Below, piece by piece: positions 17,518 to 26,753 of a stretch of DNA of 64,000 nucleotides. The number at the start of each line of letters is the position of its first letter. Position 1 is the stretch's first letter. A program made the position numbers and the translations under genes. Source of the DNA: Variovorax boronicumulans (GTDB lineage: Bacteria > Pseudomonadota > Gammaproteobacteria > Burkholderiales > Burkholderiaceae_C); NCBI RefSeq assembly GCF_019352895.1, contig NZ_JAAAFX010000009.1, forward strand, positions 638,764 to 702,763, written 5' to 3'. Under the pieces are notes generated by a model. That model did no database searches. It worked only from the letters and a program-made list of their open reading frames with translations, and had not been told where the DNA came from.

Positions 17518-17928
17518 TCAGAAGGGTTTGCGCAGCACCAGCCACGCGATGGCCGCGAGCCACAGCAGCGAGCTCAGCGTGAGAAGCGGTGCGAAGCCGC
17601 GCGCGACAGGCTGGCCGCGCTCGGCCTGCAGCAGCAGCACGGCGCACGAGGCATGCCCCAGGACCAGCAGGCTCACCAGCGCGAGCTTGACCATGAGCCA
17701 GTGTGCAAGCAGACCGCTCCACAGGAAGATGGCGGTGCCCGACGCGATCGCCACCAGTGCCGCCGGTGTGGCCAGGTTCACGAACACGCCGCGCAGCAGG
17801 TGCCGGGGCAGGGCCTCTTCATCCGATTCGCCGCGCCGCGAGGCCGCGACGATCACCGCGGGCAGGTAGAGCAGGGCGCCGATCCAGGCGATCACCGCGC
17901 AGACATGGAGCAGCTTGAGCCACGGCAT
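17518..17928 (-). CDS. CopD/HemJ-like membrane protein
   Basis: The 136-residue protein has four membrane helices. The first contains a conserved histidine in a KLLHVCAVIAWIGALLYLP context, as in HemJ-type protoporphyrinogen oxidases and the CopD domain. HemJ oxidises protoporphyrinogen in haem synthesis, and CopD domains are linked to copper uptake; either would fit beside a haem-copper oxidase. The sequence does not decide between them. ATG 17928 is chosen because similarity starts there; upstream codons in the same frame look non-coding. It converges with the DUF2231 gene. Confidence 0.65.
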   Translation of the reverse strand: MPWLKLLHVCAVIAWIGALLYLPAVIVAASRRGESDEEALPRHLLRGVFVNLATPAALVAIASGTAIFLWSGLLAHWLMVKLALVSLLVLGHASCAVLLLQAERGQPVARGFAPLLTLSSLLWLAAIAWLVLRKPF

Positions 17929-18465
17929 GCTCAGCGCGCGCCGTGTCCACAGGGATGGGGTTGGAGACGCGATGCGGGAGATCGTGCAGTCATTGGCATG
18001 GGCGGCAAGCGTGATGTGAGGCGCCTCGGCGCGCGCGTCGGTCTTCAGGAGAACACGGCAACGGGCAAAGGCCACGGCCGTGGATCACGCGATGTATGCC
18101 GGAAGCATCGAAGGCCAAGTGCGTGGCCGACGTGCACCGTGTGTTGTTGGAGCGCGTGCAAAGTCTGAATGAAGACGCGGCATGCGTGTGTAGGAATGCA
18201 TCGCCTGGCGCAGGCGCTGCATGCGGCCGCAAGGGGACTGACGGAGAGCGCCTCGGCGCCATGCAGGACAAGCCCGCATTCATTGCCCCGGGACGCGTGG
18301 GGTGTGCGTTGCTATGGCAAGGTGTCCCCGTCGGCGCAGCTTTCCCTGACGGGAGCACAGCAGTGCCGGTGATCGTGGCCTGACCAGAACAACCAACAGA
18401 ACCTGGGTCTTTCTCCAATGAGGTCGTCCGCTCCCGTGGACGCCTGCGCTTGCAGAGGACATCTG
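17929..18465. other. 537-base intergenic region upstream of the PQQ dehydrogenase
   Basis: The stretch lies between two divergent genes and should hold both promoters. I see a 12-base perfect palindrome, CCACGGCCGTGG at 18072-18083. An open frame of 95 codons at 18096-18383 has only about 70% G/C at third positions against over 90% in real genes here, so I do not call it. No structured RNA or clear promoter is visible. Confidence 0.4.
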
Positions 18466-20931
18466 GTGTCTTTGAAGTCGAACGATTCCCGCCGCGATCG
18501 CGCGAGCACCTGGGCCTTGCGCCTCTATGCCCTTCTCATCGCCGTCTTCGGCCTCGCGCTCTTGGTGCTCGGTATCCGGTTGGCGCGGGTCGGAGGTTCC
18601 TGGTACTACGCGGCGATGGGGCTGGCGACGATCGCCAGCGGGGGCCTGATCTGGCGCGGCCATCGCGCCGGCATCGCCGTCTTCGGCCTTGCCACCCTGG
18701 CCACGATCGCGTGGTCCCTGTGGGAGGTCGGACTGGATGGCTGGGCCCTCATCCCGCGTCTCGCCTGGCTGGCGGTCCTGGGCTTCGTGCTGCTGGCGTT
18801 CTGGCCCGTGACCTTGCGGCAGCTCCCGGGCTTGGACCGGCGCCTCTACGGGGCGGTGGCGGGGGTGCTGCCCCTGGTCGCGGCACTGCTGATCGCGCTG
18901 CCGATCTTCTTTCCACGCGCCGTCGAGCTCGCGTCGCCCCAACTCGCTGCGGCACGCGCCCCGGAGGCTTTCAGCAGGGGCACGGTCGCGTCGCCGGACG
19001 GCAATGTCGCAGCCAGCCATGACGCGTCGAGCTGGACTTCCTATGGCGGCTCGAACCTGTCCAACAAGTTCAGTCCGTCGTCCCAGATCACGCCGCAGAA
19101 CGTGAAGACGCTCGAAGAAGCCTGGCACTTCCGCACCGGCGACCTCAAGCCGGACGATGCCGACTACGCCTACGCCTTCCAGAGCACGCCGCTCATGATC
19201 GATGGCACGCTGTACGTGTGCACGCCGAGCCAGATCGTGATCGCGCTCGACGCGGCCACCGGCACCGAGAAGTGGCGCTTCGATCCCCAGGCCGATCGCA
19301 AGGCCATGGCGAACATCGCGGCGAGCACCTGTCGCGGCGTCGCCTACCACGAGGCGCCGGCCGCCGGCACCGAAGCGTGCCGCGCCCGCATCCTGGTGCC
19401 GGTGGTCGACGGACGCCTGGGGGCCATCGATGCGAAGACGGGCGCGCTCTGCATCCAGTTCGGCCAGGGCGGCTTCGTCGACCTGAACGAAGGCACGGGC
19501 AACACGCTGCCCGGCTTCGTTGCGCCCACATCGCCGCCGCTGGTGATGCGCGGCGTGGTGATCATCGGCACCGGCCAGATCGCCGACGGCGAGGAGCGCG
19601 CCGCCCCCTCGGGCGTGGTGCGCGGCTACGACGCCGTCACCGGTGTGCAGCGCTGGGCGTGGGACCTGGGGCGGCACGATGCGAACGCGGCGCTCGCGCC
19701 CGGCGAGATCTATACGCGTGGAACGCCGAACGTGTGGTCGCTGCTGGCCGGCGACGACGAGCTGGGCCTGGTCTACCTGCCCACCGGCAACCCGGCCAGC
19801 GATTTCTACGGCGCCGACCGGACCGAACTGGAAGACGAGTACACCGCGTCGCTGGTGGCCCTGGACGCTGCCACAGGACGCAAGCGTTGGCACTTCCGCA
19901 CCGTGAACCACGACCTGTGGGATTTCGACCTGAGCCCGCAGCCGAACCTGGTGGATTTCCCGAGCGCGCAGGGACCTCGTCCCGCGGTGGTGCAGGCCAC
20001 CAAGAACGGGCAGGTCTATGTGCTGGACCGCGCCACGGGCGAACCGATCCTGCCCGTCGTCGAGGCGCCGGTGCCGCAGTACGTCGACACGGATGAGCGC
20101 ATTGCGCCCACCCAGCCCCTGTCGCCCGGCATGCCGAACACCGTGGGGCGGCCCGACAAGCAGATGGAGGTGCTGCGCGAAAGCCACGCGTGGGGCATCA
20201 CGCCGCTGGACCAGCTGCTGTGCCGGACGGAGTTCCGCCAGCTGCGCTACGAAGGCGCCTACACGCCACCCACCCTGCAGGGCTCGCTGGCCTTCGCCGG
20301 CAACCACGGCGGCATCAACTGGGGCGGCATCTCGATCGACGTCCAGCGCGGCATCATGGTCATGAACAGCAACCGGCTGCCGTACACCGAGCAGCTCTTC
20401 ACGCGCGAGGAGATCGACGCGATGGGCGTGCGGTCGGTCTTCCGCGGCGTGAGCGAACGCCCGGCCTACATGCCGCAGGTCGGGTCCACGTACGGGGCCC
20501 TGAAGAAGCCTTGGATGTCGGTGCTCAACACGCCCTGCATCGCGCCGCCCTGGGGCTACATCTCCGGCACGGACCTGCGGACCCAGGAAATCATCTGGCG
20601 CCGTCCGCTCGGCACCGGCTACGACTCGGGCCCGCTGGGCGTGCCGTCGCGGCTCAAGCTGGAGATGGGCACGCCCAACAACAGCGGCTCGGTCACGACG
20701 GCCGGCGGCCTGACCTTCATCGGCGCGTCGCTCGATCGCTTCCTGCGCGCCTTCGACACCGAGACCGGCGAACTGCTGTGGGACGTGCGCCTGCCGGCCG
20801 GTGCGCAGGCCAACCCGATGAGCTACGAGATCGACGGTCGTCAGTACGTCGTGGCCGCCGTCGGGGGCCATGAGCGGATGGAGACCCGCCTGGGCGACAG
20901 CGTCATTGCCTGGGCCTTGCCCAAACGCTGA
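18466..20931 (+). CDS. Membrane-bound PQQ-dependent dehydrogenase, glucose/quinate/shikimate type
   Basis: The 821-residue protein has about five N-terminal membrane helices (to residue 150) and a periplasmic beta-propeller with repeated tryptophan-docking motifs (DAATGTEKWRFD, DAATGRKRWHF, DTETGELLWD). Segments such as SWTSYGGS, DLWDFD and NHGGINWGG are typical of the family. It oxidises an alcohol or sugar in the periplasm with PQQ and hands electrons to ubiquinone. Glucose versus quinate/shikimate specificity cannot be decided by eye. GTG 18466 is chosen because AGAGGA lies six bases before it; ATG 18418 in frame lacks such a site. No PQQ synthesis genes are in the window. Confidence 0.88.
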   Translation: MSLKSNDSRRDRASTWALRLYALLIAVFGLALLVLGIRLARVGGSWYYAAMGLATIASGGLIWRGHRAGIAVFGLATLATIAWSLWEVGLDGWALIPRLAWLAVLGFVLLAFWPVTLRQLPGLDRRLYGAVAGVLPLVAALLIALPIFFPRAVELASPQLAAARAPEAFSRGTVASPDGNVAASHDASSWTSYGGSNLSNKFSPSSQITPQNVKTLEEAWHFRTGDLKPDDADYAYAFQSTPLMIDGTLYVCTPSQIVIALDAATGTEKWRFDPQADRKAMANIAASTCRGVAYHEAPAAGTEACRARILVPVVDGRLGAIDAKTGALCIQFGQGGFVDLNEGTGNTLPGFVAPTSPPLVMRGVVIIGTGQIADGEERAAPSGVVRGYDAVTGVQRWAWDLGRHDANAALAPGEIYTRGTPNVWSLLAGDDELGLVYLPTGNPASDFYGADRTELEDEYTASLVALDAATGRKRWHFRTVNHDLWDFDLSPQPNLVDFPSAQGPRPAVVQATKNGQVYVLDRATGEPILPVVEAPVPQYVDTDERIAPTQPLSPGMPNTVGRPDKQMEVLRESHAWGITPLDQLLCRTEFRQLRYEGAYTPPTLQGSLAFAGNHGGINWGGISIDVQRGIMVMNSNRLPYTEQLFTREEIDAMGVRSVFRGVSERPAYMPQVGSTYGALKKPWMSVLNTPCIAPPWGYISGTDLRTQEIIWRRPLGTGYDSGPLGVPSRLKLEMGTPNNSGSVTTAGGLTFIGASLDRFLRAFDTETGELLWDVRLPAGAQANPMSYEIDGRQYVVAAVGGHERMETRLGDSVIAWALPKR

Positions 20932-20974
20932 AGCGACACCCCTTCAATTCACCCTGGAAAAAAGGAGCATTGCG

Positions 20975-21220
20975 ATGAAAGACGATCCCACCACCGATGC
21001 CTCGTGCCGGGAGCAGATGCGCAAAGCGGAGGAGGAGGGCCGGCGCCTGCCCCAGCGTGGGCGTCGCCAGCCCGCGGATGCGCAGGATGCGTCCCTGGAC
21101 GAGGGCAAGGCGTGCGAAGAGGGAAAGTCCGATGCGGAACCGGTCTCGACCGACCAGAAGAACAAGGGCGGCTCGGACCCCGCGGCGCGCGGGCGCGATG
21201 CGCCGGTCGACGTGCGTTAG
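20975..21220 (+). CDS. Small charged, probably disordered protein of unknown function
   Basis: The 81-residue protein is rich in Asp, Glu, Lys and Arg, has no hydrophobic segment and two cysteines, and is probably unstructured. I do not recognise a family. A strong ribosome binding site (AAAGGAG, seven bases before ATG 20975) supports translation. It lies 43 bases after the PQQ dehydrogenase stop and may be co-transcribed with it. Confidence 0.6.
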   Translation: MKDDPTTDASCREQMRKAEEEGRRLPQRGRRQPADAQDASLDEGKACEEGKSDAEPVSTDQKNKGGSDPAARGRDAPVDVR

Positions 21221-21328
21221 CCACGGCCACGGCCATCCGCGGCGGCGCCTGGCTGCCATGCGACCGGCGACCCGGGAAAACCGCGCGCCGTGCCGCGCAT
21301 CGCCCTGGCGCTATGGCACGATCGCCCG

Positions 21329-21889
21329 ATGCCAGAACCCTCTCGACGCGTCCCGTACCGCAGCTGGCCGGGCGCGCTCCTCGTCGTGCTTGCCATCGGC
21401 TTCTATGTCGGGGGCCTGGGCTACTGGGACCGCCGCACGCCCGGCGCCCAACCCCTGCCTGTAGGCGAAACCGTCGAGGTCGGCCAGGCCCGCTTCGTGC
21501 CGGCCGAGGGCTGGGAGATGGACATCGCGCGCTCGCGGGCCGGACGTTCATTGATGCTGTTCAAGGGCGGCCACCGTTTCCTGGTGACGACGCTGCCCTG
21601 GGCCGGCGGGCCCGACGGGCCGATGGCAAGGCAGCAGCGGCTGATGGAGCGCGGGCAGGGCATGCGCCTGGAGGGCGAGGTGGCCGGCTTCGTCACCTCG
21701 TGGGGCCTGCAGGGCGTGACCTTCGCCTACGACGGGCCGAACCTGTCGGGCCGCTTCTGGCAGATGGTCGACCTGCAGCGCCGTTCGCTGGTGCAGGTCA
21801 ATTTCTACGGCAGCAACGACGGCCTCAACGAGGCGCTGGCCGAGGCGCGCCGCATGCTGGACTCGATGGACCTGGAGGCCTCGATTTGA
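21329..21889 (+). CDS. Membrane-anchored protein of unknown function
   Basis: The 186-residue protein has one N-terminal membrane helix (about 15-37) followed by a soluble domain of mixed strands and helices, presumably periplasmic. I do not recognise a family. ATG 21329 is chosen since the membrane anchor follows it at the right distance; a GTG at 21290 is possible. It overlaps the next gene (TTGA), so it is translationally coupled to the PrsW-like protease and the two products may act together. Confidence 0.65.
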   Translation: MPEPSRRVPYRSWPGALLVVLAIGFYVGGLGYWDRRTPGAQPLPVGETVEVGQARFVPAEGWEMDIARSRAGRSLMLFKGGHRFLVTTLPWAGGPDGPMARQQRLMERGQGMRLEGEVAGFVTSWGLQGVTFAYDGPNLSGRFWQMVDLQRRSLVQVNFYGSNDGLNEALAEARRMLDSMDLEASI

Positions 21890-23085
21890 GCGCGCCGCTG
21901 TTCGACCCGGATGCCAACCCCTGGCCCGTGGGCACCGACTCCTTCTTCCAGCCGCGCCGCGCCGCCTTCTGGCTGCTGGCGGTGCTGATCGTCAACGGCC
22001 TGTTCTACACGACCCAGATGTTCGCGATGGGCTTTCGCGTGGTGCCGGTCACGGCCTTGCTGGGCTCGCTGGTGTGGGGGCTCTACACCCTCGCGTTCCT
22101 GCTCGTCTTCCGCACGCTGGACCTGCTCGAGCAGCACCCGCCCGAGGGCTACCTGCTGGCCTTCGCCTGGGGCGGCCTGGGCGCGGTCTACTTCGCAGCG
22201 CCGGCCAACATCGCGATCCAGAGCCTGTGCGCGAAGCTGGTCTCGCCGGAGTTCGCGGCGGTATGGGGCGCCGCGGTCGCGGGGCCGATCACCGAGGAGT
22301 TCCTCAAGCTCGCGGGCGTGATCCTGCTCGTGCTGGTGGCGCGCAACCAGTTCCAGACCTACCTGTCGGTGCTGATCGTCGGCGCGATGGCGGGGCTGGG
22401 GTTTCAGGTGGTGGAGAACCTGAGCTACACGATCAACGCCTCGATCTCCTTTCCGCTCGAGAACCAGGTCTCGCCGGTGCTGGTCAACCTGCTCACGCGC
22501 GGGTTGCTGAGCGGGCTGTGGAGCCACGCGGCCTACACCACCATCGCGTCCTTCGGCATCGCCTGGTTCCTGTTGCATCCCGAGCGGCCGATGGTTGCCA
22601 GGCTGGGCGTCGCGCTGTTGTGCTTCGCGCTGGCCTGGGGCATGCACTTCGCATGGAACTCGCCGCTGCTGGAGAACGTGCTCAACGACGGCTACGGCGA
22701 GATGGCGATCCTGCTGGCGATCAAGGGCATCCCGGCCATGCTGGCGGCAGCCCTGTTCTGGCGCGTGGCGGCGCAGGAGAACGGGGCCTACCTGCATTCG
22801 CTCGCCAGCTGGTTCGTGCCCGAGCGCGAGCTGATCCGCGACGACGAGTGGGTGCGCCTGGGCGCGCCGCTGCAGCGCTACCGGATCCGCCGCGAGACGG
22901 GCCGCGACTTCGGGCTGCGCGCCCGGCTCACGCGGGCCCGCCTGCAGCGCGAGCAGCTGCGGCTGATCCGCAAGGCGGCGGTCTACGGACGCGGCGCGCA
23001 GACGTTGCGGCACGAGGTGGCGATCCGGCGCCTGCGCATGCGGCTGGCCCTGCTGACGCAGCCGCAGGCGTCCGCGGTCGCCTGA
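21886..23085 (+). CDS. PrsW-family intramembrane metalloprotease
   Basis: The 399-residue protein has about eight membrane helices with the motifs of the PrsW/CPBP-like protease group: E137-E138-x2-K in ITEEFLKL, a VVENLSY motif, a conserved histidine in LWSHAAYT and a final H-x3-N in MHFAWN. Such proteins cut membrane-bound substrates, for example anti-sigma factors in Bacillus; other members have no known substrate. The start is TTG 21886: GGAGG lies eight bases before it and the codon overlaps the preceding stop. An arginine-rich cytoplasmic tail of about 90 residues follows the last helix. Confidence 0.8.
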   Translation: MSAPLFDPDANPWPVGTDSFFQPRRAAFWLLAVLIVNGLFYTTQMFAMGFRVVPVTALLGSLVWGLYTLAFLLVFRTLDLLEQHPPEGYLLAFAWGGLGAVYFAAPANIAIQSLCAKLVSPEFAAVWGAAVAGPITEEFLKLAGVILLVLVARNQFQTYLSVLIVGAMAGLGFQVVENLSYTINASISFPLENQVSPVLVNLLTRGLLSGLWSHAAYTTIASFGIAWFLLHPERPMVARLGVALLCFALAWGMHFAWNSPLLENVLNDGYGEMAILLAIKGIPAMLAAALFWRVAAQENGAYLHSLASWFVPERELIRDDEWVRLGAPLQRYRIRRETGRDFGLRARLTRARLQREQLRLIRKAAVYGRGAQTLRHEVAIRRLRMRLALLTQPQASAVA

Positions 23086-23107
23086 GTTCCAGCCGTTCTG
23101 CGAGCGT

Positions 23108-23995
23108 TCAGGCGGCCGGGGCTCGCGCGCTCTTCTTCGTCGACTGGATCGCATCGAAGAAGGCGCTCACCATGCGCGCCCCGCGCCGCTCCCGCAGGCA
23201 CAGCAGGTGCGCATAGGTGAAGATCTTCGCGTCGCTGATCGCGATCAGGTGCAGGCCCGGCCCGGGCACGAACTCGACCGTCGACACCGCCGCGATGCCC
23301 ACGCCTTCGAGCACCGCTTCGCGAATCACCTCGCGGCTGCCGATCTCCATCACGACCTTGGGCTTCACGCCCGCCGACTGCAGCGCCAGCTCCAGCGCCT
23401 TGCGCGTGGTCGAGCCCTGCTCGCGCACCACCATGCGCTCGTCCTGCAGCTCGCGCAGCTTGATGCTGCGGCGCTGGGCGAAGGGGTGCGCGCTGGACGC
23501 GAAGATCGCCACGGGCTGCTTGCTGAAGGGCACCGACAAAAAGCGGTCGTCCTGGACCAGCTGGGCCAGCACGCCGACGTCGGCCCGGTAGTCCAGCAGC
23601 CGGTCGAGCACGTCGCGTGAATTGCCGGTGCTCACGCTGACCTTGATGTCGGGGTAGTGCAGGTTGAAGTCGGCCAGCATCTTCGTCACGTGGTAGGGGC
23701 CAACGGCCGCCACGCGCAGCTCGCCCGAGCGCAGTTCGCCCGAATCCTTGAGCAGGCTGACCGCGTCGGCCTCGAGCGTGAAGATCTGCTGCGCGAGCTG
23801 CAGCAGCTGTTCGCCGAACTGCGTGAGCTTCACGCGCTTGCCGCTGCGGTGGAACAGCTCGACGTTGTAGCTCTCCTCCAGGAAGCGCACCTGCGTGGTG
23901 ATGGTCGGCTGGCTCACGTGCAGGTGGGCGGCCGCCTTGGTGAAGCTGCCGGTCTTGGCCACCGCATGGAACGAACGCAGCTGTGTCAGACGCAT
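23108..23995 (-). CDS. LysR-family regulator, divergent from the phosphonate operon
   Basis: The 295-residue protein has the LysR N-terminal helix-turn-helix (LRSFHAVAKTGSFTKAAAHL, then a VSQPTITTQV recognition helix) and a C-terminal effector-binding domain. It is divergent from phnD with 237 bases between the starts, the usual arrangement for a LysR activator of the neighbouring operon. It probably responds to a phosphonate or a breakdown product such as phosphonoacetaldehyde (inference). Control by substrate, independent of phosphate starvation, would then be expected. Confidence 0.85.
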   Translation of the reverse strand: MRLTQLRSFHAVAKTGSFTKAAAHLHVSQPTITTQVRFLEESYNVELFHRSGKRVKLTQFGEQLLQLAQQIFTLEADAVSLLKDSGELRSGELRVAAVGPYHVTKMLADFNLHYPDIKVSVSTGNSRDVLDRLLDYRADVGVLAQLVQDDRFLSVPFSKQPVAIFASSAHPFAQRRSIKLRELQDERMVVREQGSTTRKALELALQSAGVKPKVVMEIGSREVIREAVLEGVGIAAVSTVEFVPGPGLHLIAISDAKIFTYAHLLCLRERRGARMVSAFFDAIQSTKKSARAPAA

Positions 23996-24024
23996 GGGGG
24001 AGGCCCTCCGGATGTATTCAGAAA

Positions 24025-24034
24025 TTCTATAGAA
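24025..24034. promoter_or_regulatory. Palindrome, candidate LysR binding site
   Basis: TTCTATAGAA is a perfect 10-base palindrome in the AT-rich part of the divergent lysR-phnD region, 30 bases upstream of the lysR start. It fits the T-N11-A style of LysR boxes only loosely. Confidence 0.4.
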
Positions 24035-24232
24035 GACGAGAAATCTTTGAATTTGTCGAGAGGCTTGGGTGATGATTTACTGCCCCCAGAGCGCGACGAC
24101 CGTCACCAGAACGGCGAGCGGCATCTGTGCTTCAGGCCATCGGCGTTCCGGCGGCCCGATGGCGACGGGGCGGGCACTTTCGCCAACAGCGGAAGGACGC
24201 TCATGCATCCATAACTGACAGGAGACAAGACC

Positions 24233-25102
24233 ATGATGAATCGAAGAAATCTGGTGTTCGGCGCGGCCGCCGCGGTGGCCGGCGGCATCGTTCTGCCGGC
24301 CCGCGCGCAGCAGCAGGTGCTGACCGTCGGGCTGATCCCCTCGGAAGACTCGCGCGCCATGATCGCCAACAGCCAGAAGATGATGGACATGCTGTCCAAC
24401 GCCCTGGGCATGCCGGTCAAGCCCTTCGTGGCGGCCGACTACAACGGCGTGATCGAGGCGCTGCGTTCCAAGCGGCTCGACGTCGCCTACCTGGGCCCGT
24501 TCTCCTATGTGCTGGGGGCCAGCATCGCGAGCATCGAGGCCTTCGCGGTGGCCGAGACCAAGAAGGCCGGGCGCACCTCCTACTACAGCCAGATCGTGGC
24601 CCACAAGGACAGTGGCATCCGGAAGGTCGCCGACCTCAAGGGCAAGACCTTCGCCTTCGTCGACCCCACCTCCACTTCGGGCCACCTGTTCCCGAAGGCC
24701 GGGCTGATCAAGGCCGGCTTCAATCCCGACAAGGATTTCGGCCGCGTGATCTTCTCGGGCTCCCACGATTCCAGCGCCATCGCCGTGCAGAACAAGAAGA
24801 TCGAGGCCGCCGCCATCGCCGACCGCATCCTCGATGCCGCCATCGCCAAGGGGCTGGCCAAGCGCGAGGACCTGGTCGAGGTCTGGCGCTCCGACCCGAT
24901 CCCGGAATCGCCCACCGTGTGGCGGCGCGACCTCTCGCCCGATCTCAAGAAGCGGGTGCAGGCGGCGTTCCTCGAGGTCAAGGACATCCCGTGGTCGGAC
25001 CAGGGCCTGCTCAACGGCTTCCACCCGACCAACGATGCGGCCTACAACATCATCCGCGAGACGGCCAAGATCCTGAATCTCGATCTCAAGGAGATGAAAT
25101 GA
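24233..25102 (+). CDS. phnD: Phosphonate ABC transporter, periplasmic binding protein
   Basis: The 289-residue protein begins with a signal peptide (MMNRRNL, a hydrophobic stretch, PARAQ near residue 26) and fits the PhnD/PtxB family: VGLIPSEDSR, a VAYLGPFSY segment and a TSTSGHLFPKA anion-binding loop. It binds phosphonates in the periplasm and delivers them to PhnE. The start has AGGAG eight bases upstream. It is the first gene of a tight operon and overlaps phnC by four bases. Confidence 0.9.
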   Translation: MMNRRNLVFGAAAAVAGGIVLPARAQQQVLTVGLIPSEDSRAMIANSQKMMDMLSNALGMPVKPFVAADYNGVIEALRSKRLDVAYLGPFSYVLGASIASIEAFAVAETKKAGRTSYYSQIVAHKDSGIRKVADLKGKTFAFVDPTSTSGHLFPKAGLIKAGFNPDKDFGRVIFSGSHDSSAIAVQNKKIEAAAIADRILDAAIAKGLAKREDLVEVWRSDPIPESPTVWRRDLSPDLKKRVQAAFLEVKDIPWSDQGLLNGFHPTNDAAYNIIRETAKILNLDLKEMK

Positions 25103-25938
25103 TCGAGATCCGCAACCTCAGCAAGCGCTACGGCGACTTCGTGGCGCTCCACGACGTCAGCATGACGGCCAAGAAGGGCGAGTTCGTGGTGATCCTCGGC
25201 GCCTCCGGGGCCGGCAAGTCGACGCTGCTGCGCTGCATCAACCACCTGGCCGACCCGAGCGCGGGCGAGATCCGCGTCGATGGCGAGCTGTCGCGCGGCG
25301 ACCGCGCCGGGCTGCGCAAGGTCCGGCGCGACGTGGCGATGATCTTCCAGCACTACAACGTGGTGCCGCGGCTGTCGGTGCTCAAGAACGTGCTGACCGG
25401 CCGGCTCGGCTCGATGCCGGCGGTGCTGTCGTGGTTCCAGTGGTTCCCGAAGGCCGACATCGACGTGGCGCGCGAATGCCTGCGCCGCGTCGAGATGGCC
25501 CACAAGGCCGACGAGCGCACCGACACGCTGTCGGGCGGCCAGAAGCAGCGCGTGGGCATCGCGCGCGCGCTGGCCCAGCGCCCCAAGGTGATCCTGGCCG
25601 ACGAGCCGGTGGCCAGCCTCGACCCCAAGACCTCGCGCAAGGTGCTGCGCTACCTGCAGCAGGCCAGCGTGGAATCGGGCATCACGGTGATCTGCAACCT
25701 GCACCAGGTCGACTACGCGCGCGAATTCGGCCAGCGCGTGATCGGCGTGGCGGCCGGCCGCATCGTCTTCGAAGGTCGGCCCGACGAACTCACCGAAGAG
25801 GTGCTGCAGCGCATCTACCCGGGCGGCATGGAAGAGGCCGGACCCGAGAAGGCGGGTGAAGCCGCCGCCACCGCGGCCCTGGCATCGGCTGCGTCGCCGG
25901 CCCCCGTCGCCCATCACCTCGCCCTGGAGCAATCATGA
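25099..25938 (+). CDS. phnC: Phosphonate ABC transporter, ATPase
   Basis: The 279-residue ATPase has Walker A GASGAGKS, signature LSGGQKQR and Walker B VILADEPVASLD. The arrangement FQHYNVVPRLSVLKNVLTGRLG is typical of PhnC. After the ATPase domain a C-terminal tail of about 30 residues, rich in Ala and Pro, has no obvious function. The start overlaps the phnD stop and the stop overlaps the phnE start (both ATGA), so the three are translated together. Confidence 0.9.
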   Translation: MIEIRNLSKRYGDFVALHDVSMTAKKGEFVVILGASGAGKSTLLRCINHLADPSAGEIRVDGELSRGDRAGLRKVRRDVAMIFQHYNVVPRLSVLKNVLTGRLGSMPAVLSWFQWFPKADIDVARECLRRVEMAHKADERTDTLSGGQKQRVGIARALAQRPKVILADEPVASLDPKTSRKVLRYLQQASVESGITVICNLHQVDYAREFGQRVIGVAAGRIVFEGRPDELTEEVLQRIYPGGMEEAGPEKAGEAAATAALASAASPAPVAHHLALEQS

Positions 25939-26753
25939 TCAGCATCGGACGCTACAACCTGCTCGTGGCCCGCAGCAGCGGCAACGAGGGCTGGTGGAAA
26001 TACGCGGGTGCCGTGGTGATCGGCTTCGCCGTGCTCTGGTGGGCCGCGCTCGGCAGCCAGGTGAGCTTCGGCGAACTGGTCAAGGGCATGCCTTGGATCG
26101 CCGACTTCCTCGGGCGCATGGTGCCGCCCAACTGGGAGTTCATGCAGAGCCTGGTCAAGCCTGCGATCGAGACGGTGCAGATCGCCATCTGGGGCACGCT
26201 GCTGGCCATCGTGCTCGCGGTGCCGGTGTGCTTCCTGGCGGCGCGCAACATCTCGCCCAACCTCGCGGTGTTCCACCTGATGCGGCAGGTGCTCAACATC
26301 GCCCGCGGCATCAACGAGATCATCCTGGCGCTGATCTTCGTGGCGGCGGTGGGCCTGGGCCCGTTCCCCGGCGTGCTGGCCCTGGCGCTGCATGGCGCCG
26401 GCATGCTGGGCAAGTTCTTCGCCGAGTCGATCGAGGACATCGACCAGGGCCCGATCGAGGCGCTGCGTTCGACCGGCGCCGGCCCCATCCAGATCATCAT
26501 CTTCGGCGTGCTGCCGCAGGTCGTGACCGCCTGGATCGCTGTCGTGCTCTATCGCTTCGAGACCAACCTGCGCCAGGCCACCGTGCTCGGCATGGTGGGC
26601 GCGGGCGGCATCGGCTTCGAGCTGGTCGGGAGCATGAAGCTGTTCCAGTACCGCGACACCGCGACCTGCATCCTGGTGATCGTGGCCATGGTCATGGCGG
26701 CCGACTACATCTCCAGCAAGTTGCGCGCATGGATTCAACAAGGGGCACGTTAA
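25935..26753 (+). CDS. phnE: Phosphonate ABC transporter, permease
   Basis: The 272-residue membrane protein fits PhnE: an N-terminal helix, then the ETVQIAIWGTLLA start of the transport domain, an ARNISPN motif and the coupling loop EDIDQGPIEALRSTGA. It forms the channel with PhnC. The stop TAA overlaps the phnA start by one base (TAATG). A single permease implies a homodimeric channel. Confidence 0.9.
   Translation: MISIGRYNLLVARSSGNEGWWKYAGAVVIGFAVLWWAALGSQVSFGELVKGMPWIADFLGRMVPPNWEFMQSLVKPAIETVQIAIWGTLLAIVLAVPVCFLAARNISPNLAVFHLMRQVLNIARGINEIILALIFVAAVGLGPFPGVLALALHGAGMLGKFFAESIEDIDQGPIEALRSTGAGPIQIIIFGVLPQVVTAWIAVVLYRFETNLRQATVLGMVGAGGIGFELVGSMKLFQYRDTATCILVIVAMVMAADYISSKLRAWIQQGAR

Noticed and set aside
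18072..18083. Palindrome CCACGGCCGTGG as an operator
   Set aside because: A single 12-base GC-only palindrome is expected by chance in DNA of this composition, and it has no partner site near the other promoters.
18096..18383. An open frame of 95 codons starting with ATG in the gap before the PQQ dehydrogenase
   Set aside because: Only about 70% of its third positions are G or C, against more than 90% in real genes of this window. There is no ribosome binding site and no recognisable motif.
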